A DNA stretch of 64,000 bases from Streptomyces sp. NBC_01669 (GCF_026339735.1 NZ_JAPEQG010000001.1:5394001-5458000), one strand, 5' to 3'. Positions 37,972 to 46,521 are shown, counted from the first letter of the stretch. The notes: a model not told the origin generated them from the sequence alone. Made by a program: numbers and translations.

Positions 37972-38697
37972 TCAGTGCTGCTGGGCCTTGCGGCGGCGCA
38001 TCACCAGGAAGCCGCCGGCCGCGGCGAGCGCCACGGCGACCGCCGCCATCATGCCGACCGGGGCGCTGCTTCCGGTCTCGGCGAGGTTGCCGGAATCGCC
38101 GCCCTGGGTGGCCGGAGCACCGGCCGGGGTGCTTTCCGAGGGGGACGGGGTGCCGGACGGCTGCTCGCCGCCGGGAGCGGACGGGCCGGTGGACGGCGTG
38201 GCCGAGGGCTCCTCGCCGGGCTTCGTGGGCTCCTCGCCAGGCTTCGTGGGTTCTTCGCCGGGCTTCGTGGGTTCTTCGCCGGGCTTGCCCGGCTCGCAGT
38301 CGGTCTTGAAGACCTTGTGCTTGGCCTTGCCGTTCTCGCCCTCGAAGTTCCAGAACAGCTTGTACTGGCCGTCGGGCAGGGTCATGTCGGTGGTACGGCC
38401 GTGGCCGGAGCCATCGAGCGCGAAGGCGCCCGTCTTGACCGTCTCGCCCTTGTCCAGGTCATTGTTGGCCCAGGCCTCGATGTGCCACTGGACCTTCTGG
38501 GAGGCGTCGAAGCCGAACGCGTCGAGGTAGAAGGAGCAGACCTTCGGTTCGTTCCTGCGAAGCTCCTCGCCGGTTTTGGCGTCGTGGATCTTCACCGTGC
38601 CGTTGTCGCCCTTGGGCGTCGCGAAGGCGGAAGGTGCCAGCAGCAGCGAGGCGGTCACCGCGGTGACCAGAGCGCCGGCGGGAATGAGTATGCGCAT
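37972..38697 (-). CDS. Sortase-anchored (LAETG) surface protein with PGEEPTK repeats
   Basis: 241-residue exported protein. The signal peptide (1-26) ends AFA. A domain of about 110 residues with two Cys (54 and 134, perhaps a disulphide) has IEAWANNDLDKGE and DGQYKLFWNFEGENG, resembling a beta-sandwich. Four copies of a 7-residue PGEEPTK repeat (138-164) and a Pro/Ser/Gly stalk follow. The sorting signal LAETG (205-209) is followed by a membrane helix and RRRK. Streptomyces sortases of class E recognise LAxTG, as in the long chaplins, so this is probably wall-linked. Partner and function unknown. Confidence 0.88.
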   Translation of the reverse strand: MRILIPAGALVTAVTASLLLAPSAFATPKGDNGTVKIHDAKTGEELRRNEPKVCSFYLDAFGFDASQKVQWHIEAWANNDLDKGETVKTGAFALDGSGHGRTTDMTLPDGQYKLFWNFEGENGKAKHKVFKTDCEPGKPGEEPTKPGEEPTKPGEEPTKPGEEPSATPSTGPSAPGGEQPSGTPSPSESTPAGAPATQGGDSGNLAETGSSAPVGMMAAVAVALAAAGGFLVMRRRKAQQH

Positions 38698-38928
38698 GGG
38701 CAGTCCAACGTAGGAGATGAGGGATGCCGTGGGGGGTCGGCCAAGCTTCTTGTGGTTGCTTCCGCCCGTCAAATTTGATGTGTGCGCATCCGCCCCGTGT
38801 GCAGGGTTCTGCCCCAAACGTTCCGGATAACGATCGGGCGAACACCCGGCTCCGGTACGGGAGTCCGCGTCTCGGGGCGTCCCGGGGAAGGGCTCGGAGC
38901 GCGGCCCGGGAGTCGCTCAGGGTGCGGC

Positions 38929-39399
38929 TCAGAGGGCGATGAACGTCGCCACCAGCAGGACCGCGCCCGCGATCCCGGTTCCCCATGCGGTCCGGGTGAG
39001 CCGCAGACCGCCGCCGATGATCAGGGCGGCGAGCAGCAGTGCGCCGCCGAGCGGCACCCACGAGTGCAGGAAGCCCGGCATCCCGGTGCGTACGACCTCG
39101 TCGGTGCCGGGCTTCACGACGACCGGGAACCTGTCGCCCTTCTTCACCGCGACGGACCGCTCGATCGTCACACGCGAGCGCGCGGTGGCGTGCTCGGCGG
39201 GGGCGAACGGTCCCGTGCAGACGTCGGCGCCGCAGCCGGTGACGGCCATAGTGCCGTGCTCGCGGCCCTTGGCGAGGACGATGTGCTGCGCCGAGGACCA
39301 GGACGACAGGACGCCCGCGACGAGCAACAACAGGACGACGCAGCCCAGGGCGGCGCTGCGGCCGTAGAGCAGTGCGCGGTGGGAGGTGCTCCGCTTCAT
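38929..39399 (-). CDS. Small membrane protein of unknown function
   Basis: 156-residue protein. A basic N-terminus leads into one helix (ALGCVVLLLLVAGVLSS). An external loop of about 65 residues has two Cys (CGADVC) and KKGDRFPVVVKPG. Two C-terminal helices follow (PLGGALLLAALIIGGGL and GTGIAGAVLLVATFIAL). No family recognised. It follows pth on the same strand after 86 nt and precedes the LAETG gene by about 230 nt, in which nothing else is evident. Confidence 0.72.
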   Translation of the reverse strand: MKRSTSHRALLYGRSAALGCVVLLLLVAGVLSSWSSAQHIVLAKGREHGTMAVTGCGADVCTGPFAPAEHATARSRVTIERSVAVKKGDRFPVVVKPGTDEVVRTGMPGFLHSWVPLGGALLLAALIIGGGLRLTRTAWGTGIAGAVLLVATFIAL

Positions 39400-39485
39400 G
39401 GGGAGCGATCCTTGGCCAGGCGAACGCTTTCGGTCAACTTCACGTCGGACCCTGGTCGGAAATGGTCCGGGATCGCCCTGCTATC

Positions 39486-40079
39486 TCATGAGTTGTACGC
39501 GCTCTGTGCGCGCTCAAGCCCCTCCTCGAGCAGGCACTCAACCGAGTCCGCCGCCCGGTCCACGAGATAGCCGAGCTCCTTGCGCTCGGTGGACGAGAAG
39601 TCCTTCAGTACGAAGTCGGCGACCTGCATCCGGCCCGGCGGGCGGCCGATCCCGAACCGGATCCGGTGGTAGTCGGACCCCATCGACTTGGTCATCGACT
39701 TGAGCCCGTTGTGTCCGTTGTCGCCGCCGCCCAGCTTCAGCCGGAGCGTCCCGTAGTCGATGTCCAGCTCGTCGTGGATCGCCACGATGTGATCGGTCGG
39801 CACCTTGTAGAAGTCGCGGAGCGCGGTGACGGGGCCGCCGGAGAGGTTCATGTACGACATCGGCTTGGCCAGGATCACGCGGCGGTTGGCCGGTCCGGGG
39901 GGGCCCATGCGGCCCTCGACGACCTGCGCCTGGGCCTTCTGGGCCCGCTTGAACTTCCCGCCGATCCGCTCGGCGAGGAGGTCGGCGACCATGAAGCCGA
40001 CGTTGTGCCGCTGCGCTGCGTGCTCGGGGCCGGGGTTGCCGAGGCCCACGATGAGCCAGGGGTCGGTGGCGTCGGACAT
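39486..40079 (-). CDS. pth: Peptidyl-tRNA hydrolase
   Basis: 197-residue enzyme that frees tRNA from peptidyl-tRNAs dropped by stalled ribosomes. LIVGLGNPGPEHAAQRHNVGF contains Asn and catalytic His; KPMSYMNLSG, HDELDIDYG and GGGDNGHNGLKS complete the active site. ATG at 40079; the stretch upstream in the same frame belongs to the rplY-pth gap. It follows rplY by about 130 nt, the common rplY-pth pairing. Confidence 0.95.
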   Translation of the reverse strand: MSDATDPWLIVGLGNPGPEHAAQRHNVGFMVADLLAERIGGKFKRAQKAQAQVVEGRMGPPGPANRRVILAKPMSYMNLSGGPVTALRDFYKVPTDHIVAIHDELDIDYGTLRLKLGGGDNGHNGLKSMTKSMGSDYHRIRFGIGRPPGRMQVADFVLKDFSSTERKELGYLVDRAADSVECLLEEGLERAQSAYNS

Positions 40080-40206
40080 CTGCGCTCGGTCTCCTTCGCG
40101 TACGGATGGTTCCGGATGGCCCGGATACAGGCGGACGGGGCGGCGGGTCCCTGGGGAAGGAACCGCCGCCCCGTCAGTCAAGCAGGTGAAGCGGGGAGGA
40201 CGAGGC

Positions 40207-40794
40207 TCAGGCCTCGGCGCCCTCGGCCTCGGCGGCCTCGGCGGTCGGCTCCTCGGCCTGCGCGGCGACGACCTGCAGCACGACGGCGTCCTCGTCGCCG
40301 GCCAGCACGGAGCCGGCGGGCAGCGGGACGTCCTTGGCGAGGATGGAGTCACCGGCGTCGAGGCCCGCGATGGAGACCGTGACGGACTCGGGGATGTGGG
40401 TGGCCTCGGCCTCGACGAGCAGGGTGTTCTGCACGTACTCGAGGAGGTTGCCGCCCGGGGCGAGCTCGCCCTCGACGTGCACGGCGATCTCGACGTTGAC
40501 CTTCTCGCCGCGCTTGACGGTCAGCAGGTCGACGTGCTCGATGTCACCCTTGAGCGGGTTGCGCTGCACGGCCTTCGGGATGACCAGCGCGTCCTTGCCG
40601 TCGAGCTCCAGGCCGATCAGGACGTTGGCGGTGCGGAGCGCAAGGAGCAGCTCGTGGGCCGGCAGGGTGACGTGGACCGGCTCGGCGCCGTGGCCGTAGA
40701 CGACCGCGGGGACCTGGTTGTCACGACGGGCGCGGCGGGCGGCACCCTTGCCGAACTCGGTACGGGGCTGGGCGGCGAGCTTGATCTCGGCCAT
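40207..40794 (-). CDS. rplY: 50S ribosomal protein L25 (CTC/TL5 type)
   Basis: 195-residue L25 of the long CTC/TL5 form that binds 5S rRNA. The N-terminal domain has EFGKGAARRARRDNQVPAVVYG and the 5S-binding RTANVLIGLEL region. The second beta domain follows (LPAGSVLAGDEDAVVLQVV). It ends in an Ala/Glu-rich acidic tail. Last residues of the gene are 127 nt before pth. A large hairpin lies in its leader. Confidence 0.93.
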   Translation of the reverse strand: MAEIKLAAQPRTEFGKGAARRARRDNQVPAVVYGHGAEPVHVTLPAHELLLALRTANVLIGLELDGKDALVIPKAVQRNPLKGDIEHVDLLTVKRGEKVNVEIAVHVEGELAPGGNLLEYVQNTLLVEAEATHIPESVTVSIAGLDAGDSILAKDVPLPAGSVLAGDEDAVVLQVVAAQAEEPTAEAAEAEGAEA

Positions 40795-40897
40795 GACTGC
40801 ACTCCTCGTGGGGTGACGAAAACTGGATGGTCACCCGGCCCACGACAGGCCTGCTACGAAGAGCGCGTCGATAACGGACCGCCGTACCCATGAGTAC

Positions 40898-40944
40898 GGC
40901 CTCCCTCGCCGAGCAACTCGCTGAGTCTACCCGGCGGGGAGGCC
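40898..40944 (-). promoter_or_regulatory. Long hairpin between prs and rplY
   Basis: 13-bp stem with one bulge: GGCCTCCC then CGCCG (40898-40911) pairs with CGGCG then GGGAGGCC (40932-40944), enclosing a 20-nt loop. A small second hairpin (CCGTAC/GTACGG) lies next to it at about 40882-40899. It may end prs transcripts or control L25 synthesis; there is no U-tract. Confidence 0.5.
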
Positions 40945-40977
40945 GCACCCAAAGTGGATCTTCTGGGTCAGGTGTTT

Positions 40978-41952
40978 CTACTGCTCCTCGAAGAGGCTCG
41001 TGACCGAGCCGTCCTCGAAGACCTCGCGCACCGCGCGCGCGATCATCGGCGCGATCGAGAGCACCGTGATCTTGTCGAGCTCCAGCTCACCCGGGGTCGG
41101 CAGGGTGTCCGTGAGGACGAACTCACTGACCTTGGAGTTCTTCAGCCGGTCCGCGGCCGGGCCGGAGAGCACCCCGTGCGTCGCCGTCACTATGACGTCC
41201 TCGGCGCCGTGCGCGAACAGGGCGTCGGCGGCGGCGCAGATGGTGCCACCGGTGTCGATCATGTCGTCGACCAGGACGCAGACCCGGCCCTTGACGTTGC
41301 CGACGACCTCGTGGACGGTCACCTGGTTGGCGACGTCCTTGTCACGGCGCTTGTGGACGATCGCCAGCGGCGCGTCCAGGCGGTCGCACCAGCGGTCGGC
41401 GACGCGCACGCGGCCGGCGTCCGGGGAGACGATCGTCAGCTTCGAGCGGTCGACCTTGGCACCGACGTAGTCGGCGAGGATCGGCAGCGCGAAGAGGTGG
41501 TCGACCGGGCCGTCGAAGAAGCCCTGGATCTGGTCGGTGTGCAGGTCGACCGTGAGGATGCGGTCGGCACCCGCGGTCTTCATCAGGTCGGCGACCAGGC
41601 GGGCCGAGATCGGCTCGCGGCCACGGTGCTTCTTGTCCTGGCGGGCGTAGCCGTAGAACGGCACGATCACCGTGATGGAACGGGCCGACGCGCGCTTCAG
41701 CGCGTCCAGCATGATCAGCTGCTCCATGATCCACTTGTTGATCGGAGCCGTGTGGCTCTGGATCAGGAAGCAGTCGGCGCCGCGTGCGGACTCCTGGAAG
41801 CGGACGTAGATCTCACCGTTGGCGAAATCGAAGGCCTTCGTCGGCACGAGGCCGACACCCAGTTGGTGCGCAACCTCCTCGGCCAGCTCGGGGTGGGCGC
41901 GGCCGGAGAAGAGCATCAGTTTCTTCTCGCCGGTCGTCTTGATCCCGGTCAC
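40978..41952 (-). CDS. prs: Ribose-phosphate pyrophosphokinase
   Basis: 324-residue enzyme that makes PRPP from ribose-5-phosphate and ATP, feeding nucleotide, His and Trp synthesis. Class I features: FSGRAHPELAEEVAHQLG, RFQESARGADCFLIQSH, VDLHTDQIQGFFD, and the PRPP loop VCVLVDDMIDTGGTI. GTG start at 41952. It lies 119 nt after glmU; glmU-prs is a conserved pair across Gram-positive bacteria. Confidence 0.96.
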   Translation of the reverse strand: MTGIKTTGEKKLMLFSGRAHPELAEEVAHQLGVGLVPTKAFDFANGEIYVRFQESARGADCFLIQSHTAPINKWIMEQLIMLDALKRASARSITVIVPFYGYARQDKKHRGREPISARLVADLMKTAGADRILTVDLHTDQIQGFFDGPVDHLFALPILADYVGAKVDRSKLTIVSPDAGRVRVADRWCDRLDAPLAIVHKRRDKDVANQVTVHEVVGNVKGRVCVLVDDMIDTGGTICAAADALFAHGAEDVIVTATHGVLSGPAADRLKNSKVSEFVLTDTLPTPGELELDKITVLSIAPMIARAVREVFEDGSVTSLFEEQ

Positions 41953-42071
41953 AGCACAGTCTCCTCAGACGTGTTCCTGGCGCTGCAGCATGTGTCCCGA
42001 TGTGCAACGAGCCAGCCGAAATGGGGTGAGCATCTATCACGGTACGCCGTGCGCGGCGCACCCGTTTCCGG

Positions 42072-43505
42072 TCAGCTTTCGCTGTCGGCCTCCTCCGCGG
42101 CGGCCTGAGCCGCCTGCGCGGCGGCGCTGCCCGGACGCTTACGGGCCACCCAGCCCGCGATATTCCTTTGCTGGCCGCGGGCGACGGCCAGTGAACCGGG
42201 CGGTACGTCCTTGGTGATGACCGAGCCGGCGGCGGTGTACACGCCGTCCCCGACCGTGACAGGTGCCACAAACATATTGTCCGACCCGGTGCGGCAGTGT
42301 GACCCGATCGTCGTGTGGTGCTTCGACACCCCGTCGTAGTTCACGAAGACACTGGCGGCGCCGATGTTGGTGTGGTCGCCGATGGTCGCGTCGCCGACGT
42401 AGCTCAGGTGCGGCACCTTCGTGCCCTCACCGATCGTGGCGTTCTTCATCTCCACGTACGTACCGGCCTTGGCCTTCGGGCCGAGCGTGGTGCCGGGGCG
42501 CAGATACGCGTACGGGCCGACCGTCGCGCCCGGGCCGATCTCCGCCCCGACCGCGACCGTGTTGTCGACGCGGGCGCCCGCGTGGACGGTGGTGTCCGTC
42601 AGCCGGCTGTTCGGGCCGACCTCGGCGTCCTCGGCGAGGTGCGTGGTCCCGAGCAACTGGGTGCCGGGGTGCACGATCGCGTCCTGCTCGTACGTCACCG
42701 TGGCGTCGATCAGCGTCGTCGCCGGGTCCACTACGGTCACGCCGGCGAGCATCGCCCGCTCCAGCAGCCGCTCGTTCAGCAGGGTGCGGGCCTGGGCGAG
42801 CTGGACGCGGTTGTTGATCCCGAGGATCTCGCGGTGGTCGGCGGCGACGGAGGCGCCGACGCGGTGCCCCGCCTCGCGCAGGATGGACAGCACGTCGGTG
42901 AGGTACTCCTCGCCCTGGCTGTTGTCGGCGCGGACCTTGCCGAGGGCGTCCGTGAGCAGCCGTCCGTCGAACGCGAAGACCCCGGAATTGATCTCGCGGA
43001 TGGCGCGCTGCGCGTCGGTGGCGTCCTTGTGCTCGACGATCTCGGTGACCGCGCCGCTTGCGGCGTCGCGGACGATCCTGCCGTAGCCGGTGGCGTCCGG
43101 GACCTCGGCGGTCAGCACGGTGACGGCGTTCGCGTCGGCGGTGTGGACGGCGGCGAGCGCGGTGAGCGTCGCGCCGGAGAGCAGCGGGGTGTCGCCGCAG
43201 ACGACGATCACCGTGCCCTCGATGGTGCCGCCGAGTTCTTCGAGCGCGGTGCGCACGGCGTGGCCGGTGCCGCCCTGGACGGCCTGGTAGGCGGTCCGCA
43301 CCTGGCTGTCGACGGTGGCGAGGTGTGCGGTGACCTGCTCGCTCGCATGGCCGACGACCACGACGAGGTGCTCGGGGTCCAGCTCGCGTGCGGCGGTGAC
43401 GACATGCCCGACGAGTGAGCGCCCGGAGATCTCGTGCAGAACCTTCGGAGTCTTCGACTTCATGCGGGTGCCCTCACCCGCTGCGAGGACGATGACGGCT
43501 GCCAA
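42072..43505 (-). CDS. glmU: Bifunctional GlmU (GlcNAc-1-P uridylyltransferase / GlcN-1-P acetyltransferase)
   Basis: 477-residue enzyme making UDP-GlcNAc for peptidoglycan. The N-terminal uridylyltransferase begins VIVLAAGEGTRMKSKTPKVL, with GTGHAVRTAL and VCGDTPLL. The C-terminal left-handed beta-helix has hexapeptide repeats (VGPYAYLRPGT, YVEMKNATIGEGTKVPHLSY, NYDGVSKHHT). An Ala-rich tail ends the protein. The start is TTG at 43505: AGGGGAGG lies 5 nt upstream, and it gives the family N-terminus. Longer in-frame starts would add 18 unrelated residues. Confidence 0.95.
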   Translation of the reverse strand: MAAVIVLAAGEGTRMKSKTPKVLHEISGRSLVGHVVTAARELDPEHLVVVVGHASEQVTAHLATVDSQVRTAYQAVQGGTGHAVRTALEELGGTIEGTVIVVCGDTPLLSGATLTALAAVHTADANAVTVLTAEVPDATGYGRIVRDAASGAVTEIVEHKDATDAQRAIREINSGVFAFDGRLLTDALGKVRADNSQGEEYLTDVLSILREAGHRVGASVAADHREILGINNRVQLAQARTLLNERLLERAMLAGVTVVDPATTLIDATVTYEQDAIVHPGTQLLGTTHLAEDAEVGPNSRLTDTTVHAGARVDNTVAVGAEIGPGATVGPYAYLRPGTTLGPKAKAGTYVEMKNATIGEGTKVPHLSYVGDATIGDHTNIGAASVFVNYDGVSKHHTTIGSHCRTGSDNMFVAPVTVGDGVYTAAGSVITKDVPPGSLAVARGQQRNIAGWVARKRPGSAAAQAAQAAAEEADSES

Positions 43506-43630
43506 TGGGGCCTCCCCTGATCGAGCGGCGCCGAGGACCTGCGGAGGTCCGGCACACACGGATGTGCCCTTCGGCTTCGGATGGTGGACATCCGCAGGAT
43601 ACCGGGGGAGCTACTGGCCGAAACGGGCGC

Positions 43631-43657
43631 GGGCCCCGACCATGATGGTCGGGGCCC
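43631..43657 (-). terminator. Hairpin terminator after tRNA-Gln
   Basis: 13-bp perfect inverted repeat (GGGCCCCGACCAT and complement, one base apart; in practice a shorter stem with a small loop). It is just downstream of tRNA-Gln and upstream of glmU on the same strand. Confidence 0.8.
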
Positions 43658-43668
43658 GCCCGTGCATG

Positions 43669-43739
43669 CTCCCCTGCCAGGATTCGAACCCGGACAAATG
43701 GCACCAAAAGCCACTGTGCTGCCGTTACACCACAGGGGA
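43669..43739 (-). tRNA. tRNA-Gln (anticodon TTG)
   Basis: 71-nt cloverleaf: acceptor TCCCCTG with CAGGGGA, D stem GTGT, and anticodon stem GTGGC/GCCAT with loop TTTTGGT giving anticodon UUG. The T arm CCGGG/TTCGAAT/CCTGG follows, and the discriminator is G. No encoded CCA. A tRNA-Gln just before glmU is the usual Streptomyces arrangement. Confidence 0.95.
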
Positions 43740-43902
43740 CAGCAAAGCCGATCGACTGGACAGGCCGTCAGGCCGTCGACCGGGCAGACAACACTATGCC
43801 GTACCACCGGCCTTCGACGCGACGGGTCGTCGTCCTCCGGCGAGGCGCGCTGTGATCCGCGTAGCCCGAAAATGAGGTGCGCCCGCCCGTAGGCTGGATG
43901 CC

Positions 43903-45219
43903 ATGACCGTAACGGGGGCATACCGGGAAGGCGTGGGAACGACCACTCGCGGCTATTGGTGGTGGGAACGGCGGCGCAGTGTCGCCCTGGACGTGGGGCT
44001 GGCGCTCCTGTCGGCGCTGGAATGCGCACTGGAAGGTGTGGCGTTCGCGGGGGACACCGGGCTGCCGGTTCCTGTCGGGGTGGTGTTCGGGCTGCTCGCC
44101 GGGGCCGTTCTGGTGGTGCGGCGCCGCTGGCCGATCGCCGTGGTGCTGGTCGCGATCGCGACGACGCCCGCCGAGATGGGCTTCCTGATGGGCCTGGTCG
44201 GCCTCTACACGCTGGCCGCGTCCGACGTGCCGCGCCGGATCACCGCGGTGCTGATGGGAATGTCGCTGGTCGGGACGTTCATCGTCACGTACGTACGGCT
44301 GCGGCAGAGCGTCTCCGTGCAGTCCGGGGACTTCGGGCCGGGCGACTGGTACGTACCGCTGACGTCCCTCTTCATGTCGCTGGGCCTCACGGCTCCGCCC
44401 GTGCTGTTCGGCCTCTACATAGGGGCGCGGCGCCGGCTGATGGAGAGCCTGCGGGAGCGGGCGGACTCACTGGAACGGGAGCTGTCGCTGCTCGCCGACC
44501 GGGCCGAGGAGCGGGCGGAGTGGGCGCGCACGGAGGAGCGGACCCGGATCGCGCGCGAGATGCACGACGTGGTCGCGCACCGGGTCAGCCTGATGGTGGT
44601 GCATGCGGCCGCCCTGCAGGCCGTCGCTCCGAAGGACCCGGCGAAGGCGGTACGGAACGCGGCGCTGGTCGGCGACATGGGCAGGCAGGCCCTGACCGAA
44701 CTGCGGGAGATGCTCGGCGTGCTGCGGACGGGGGATCCGGTGGCGACCCGGGGCACGAAGGTTCCGCTGGCCGCGGTGGGCGAGGCGGCAGCCGCTGCGG
44801 CCGCCGCCGCCACGGAGGACGGGCCGCGGCTGCACGAGGTGGAGACGCTGATCGGGCAGTCACGGGCGGCCGGGATGACGGTGGAGCTGTCGGTGGACGG
44901 CGAGGCGCGCGCGTACGCCCCCGAAGTGGAGCAGACGGCGTACCGGGTGGTGCAGGAGGCCCTGACGAACGTCCACAAGCACGCGGCGGGCGCGAAGACG
45001 TGGGTGCGGCTGGCGCACCGGGGCTCGGAGGTCGCGATGCAGGTGGAGAACGGCCCGTCGGACGGCGCCGCGACGGACGCGGGGCTGCCGAGCGGCGGCA
45101 ACGGCCTGGTGGGGATGCGGGAGCGGGTACTGGGCCTGGGCGGCGTATTCGTCTCGGGCCCGACGGACGCGGGGGGCTTCCGGGTATCGGCGGTACTCCC
45201 GGCCCACGGGGCCGCGTAA
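43903..45219 (+). CDS. Orphan NarL-type sensor histidine kinase
   Basis: 438-residue kinase. Residues about 27-175 hold five or so membrane helices with short loops, so the sensor is within the membrane. A coiled segment (ESLRERADSLERELSLLADR) leads to the HisKA_3 dimerisation helix ERTRIAREMHDVVAHRVSL with the phospho-His. The ATPase domain has VQEALTNVHKHA and GGNGLVGMRERVLGLGG. No response regulator is adjacent; two orphan LuxR-type regulators occur at 24 and 30 kb, and only the latter keeps its Asp. ATG at 43903. Confidence 0.9.
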   Translation: MTVTGAYREGVGTTTRGYWWWERRRSVALDVGLALLSALECALEGVAFAGDTGLPVPVGVVFGLLAGAVLVVRRRWPIAVVLVAIATTPAEMGFLMGLVGLYTLAASDVPRRITAVLMGMSLVGTFIVTYVRLRQSVSVQSGDFGPGDWYVPLTSLFMSLGLTAPPVLFGLYIGARRRLMESLRERADSLERELSLLADRAEERAEWARTEERTRIAREMHDVVAHRVSLMVVHAAALQAVAPKDPAKAVRNAALVGDMGRQALTELREMLGVLRTGDPVATRGTKVPLAAVGEAAAAAAAAATEDGPRLHEVETLIGQSRAAGMTVELSVDGEARAYAPEVEQTAYRVVQEALTNVHKHAAGAKTWVRLAHRGSEVAMQVENGPSDGAATDAGLPSGGNGLVGMRERVLGLGGVFVSGPTDAGGFRVSAVLPAHGAA

Positions 45220-45232
45220 CCCCCTGCGGTCT

Positions 45233-45393
45233 CGTCCCGTCCGGCGACGAGGGCGCGGGTTCACCCCGAGAGGGTTGCGGGCTGTGCAGGCCGGCTTTCC
45301 GAGCCCGTCCGGCGATCGCGGCGGCGCGTTCACTTCGTCACGGGTGCGGGCTCTGAGGGGGCCGGCAGGTGAAGCCCGTCCGGGCGATCGGGG
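45233..45393 (+). repeat. Three degenerate copies of a Streptomyces dispersed repeat
   Basis: CCCGTCCGGCGA-type units at about 45236-45248, 45303-45317 (GCCCGTCCGGCGATCG) and 45374-45391 (GCCCGTCCGGGCGATCGG), in a 230-bp gap after the kinase. The motif GCCCGTCCGGCGATtgag is common in Streptomyces intergenic DNA. Confidence 0.6.
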
Positions 45394-45449
45394 ACAGAGC
45401 GGTCCCCGGACACCCCGGGCCCGCCTCACCGCCCCGTCCCGGAACCCGC

Positions 45450-45986
45450 TCAGCCCGAAGTCAGACGCTCCGGCTGGATCCCGCCGACCAGCGTCGCCAG
45501 GGCCTGGTCGATGTCCGTGCCCAGGAACCAGTCGCCGGTGTGGTCGATGCTGTACACCCGCCCCTCGGCGTCGATCGCGAGGACCGCCTGCCCGTCCCCC
45601 TCCTCGCCCAGCGGGCTGACTTCGGTCTCCAGCGCCCGCCCGAGGTCACCGAGGGTGCGGGCCAGGTGCAGTCCGCTCAGCGGATCGATCCGCACCGAGG
45701 CCGGTGCGATCTGCCGTCCCGGCGCGGACGCCGTGATGTGCAGGCCGCCGAACTCCGCCCACGCCTCCACCGCCGCCGGGAACACCGCGTGCTGATGCCC
45801 GGCCGGTGACGTGTGGGCGCGCAGCGCGTCCGCCCACTCCTCCGCCTGCCGGATGTCCCAGCGGCCCGGCTGCCAGCCCGCGGTCCGCAGGGCGGCGTCG
45901 ACGGCGACGGGAAAGCGGGTGGCGGCGGCGCGGTCCGCGGGGGTCGCGCGGCCGCTCTGCTGGGGAAGGTCGGTTCGGTTGTGCAT
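45450..45986 (-). CDS. SUKH-3 domain immunity-like protein
   Basis: 178-residue soluble protein. The domain includes FPAAVEAWAEFGGLHITASAPG and ends with VYSIDHTGDWFLGTDIDQALATLVGG, which match the SUKH-3 group by eye. SUKH proteins are immunity proteins of contact-dependent and polymorphic toxins, often nuclease or deaminase toxins. Its ATG lies 10 nt after the stop of the deaminase gene on the same strand, the usual toxin-then-immunity order. The first 30 residues are Ala/Arg-rich. Confidence 0.82.
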   Translation of the reverse strand: MHNRTDLPQQSGRATPADRAAATRFPVAVDAALRTAGWQPGRWDIRQAEEWADALRAHTSPAGHQHAVFPAAVEAWAEFGGLHITASAPGRQIAPASVRIDPLSGLHLARTLGDLGRALETEVSPLGEEGDGQAVLAIDAEGRVYSIDHTGDWFLGTDIDQALATLVGGIQPERLTSG

Positions 45987-45996
45987 CGGCGCGCGA

Positions 45997-46521
45997 TCAG
46001 CCCTTCTCGGCGGTGGTCGCCGCGCTGGTGGTGGTGAGGTCGACGGGACGGACGCCGAAATGGGCGAGCATCGCCGTACAGGAGCGGCACGGTGGTGCGT
46101 AACTGCCGTGCATCGGGTCGCCGTCCTCGCGGATCCGACGCGCGGTCAGCCGCGAGTGCTTCAGTGCGCGCCGCGCCTCCCCGCTGGTCAGCGGCTTGCG
46201 CTGGGCCCGCTTGGACCGGTCGGTCTCCGCGGCGGTGAGCTGCCGGGAGAGCAGGATCGCCTCGGGGCAGCGGCCGGTGAAGCGTTCGCGCTGCCCGCTG
46301 GTGAGCGTGTCGAGGAAGTCCTGGACCAACGGGTGCAGTACGGGCGGCTGGTCGCCCTTGCCCGCCGTGCAGGTCAGCGTTTCACCGCGGACGGACAGCG
46401 CTGCGGCCATGGCCGGCAGGATGCCGTCGCGGCGTTGGTGGAGACGAGGTGCGCTGCTCGTCCCGGTGCTGCTCCAGTTGAGGCGCGGATCGCCGGATGT
46501 GACTGATTGTGCTGCGTGCAT
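45997..46521 (-). CDS. YwqJ-related deaminase-fold protein
   Basis: 174-residue protein. It has GRCPE (Cys85, Glu87) and PPCRSCTAML (Cys145, Cys148), the pattern of the YwqJ group of the cytidine-deaminase superfamily: a Cys replaces the usual His zinc ligand, Glu is catalytic, and the last two Cys bind zinc. The YwqJ group is known mostly as toxin tips. There is no secretion signal, YeeF/WXG module or repeat region, so export is not evident. ATG at 46521 with GGAGG about 9 nt upstream. It is paired with the SUKH-3 gene and divergent from the SUKH-1 gene. Confidence 0.8.
   Translation of the reverse strand: MHAAQSVTSGDPRLNWSSTGTSSAPRLHQRRDGILPAMAAALSVRGETLTCTAGKGDQPPVLHPLVQDFLDTLTSGQRERFTGRCPEAILLSRQLTAAETDRSKRAQRKPLTSGEARRALKHSRLTARRIREDGDPMHGSYAPPCRSCTAMLAHFGVRPVDLTTTSAATTAEKG

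Noticed and set aside
43741..43902. Short open frames between tRNA-Gln and the histidine kinase
   Set aside because: They run through the tRNA or lack starts with ribosome-binding sites.
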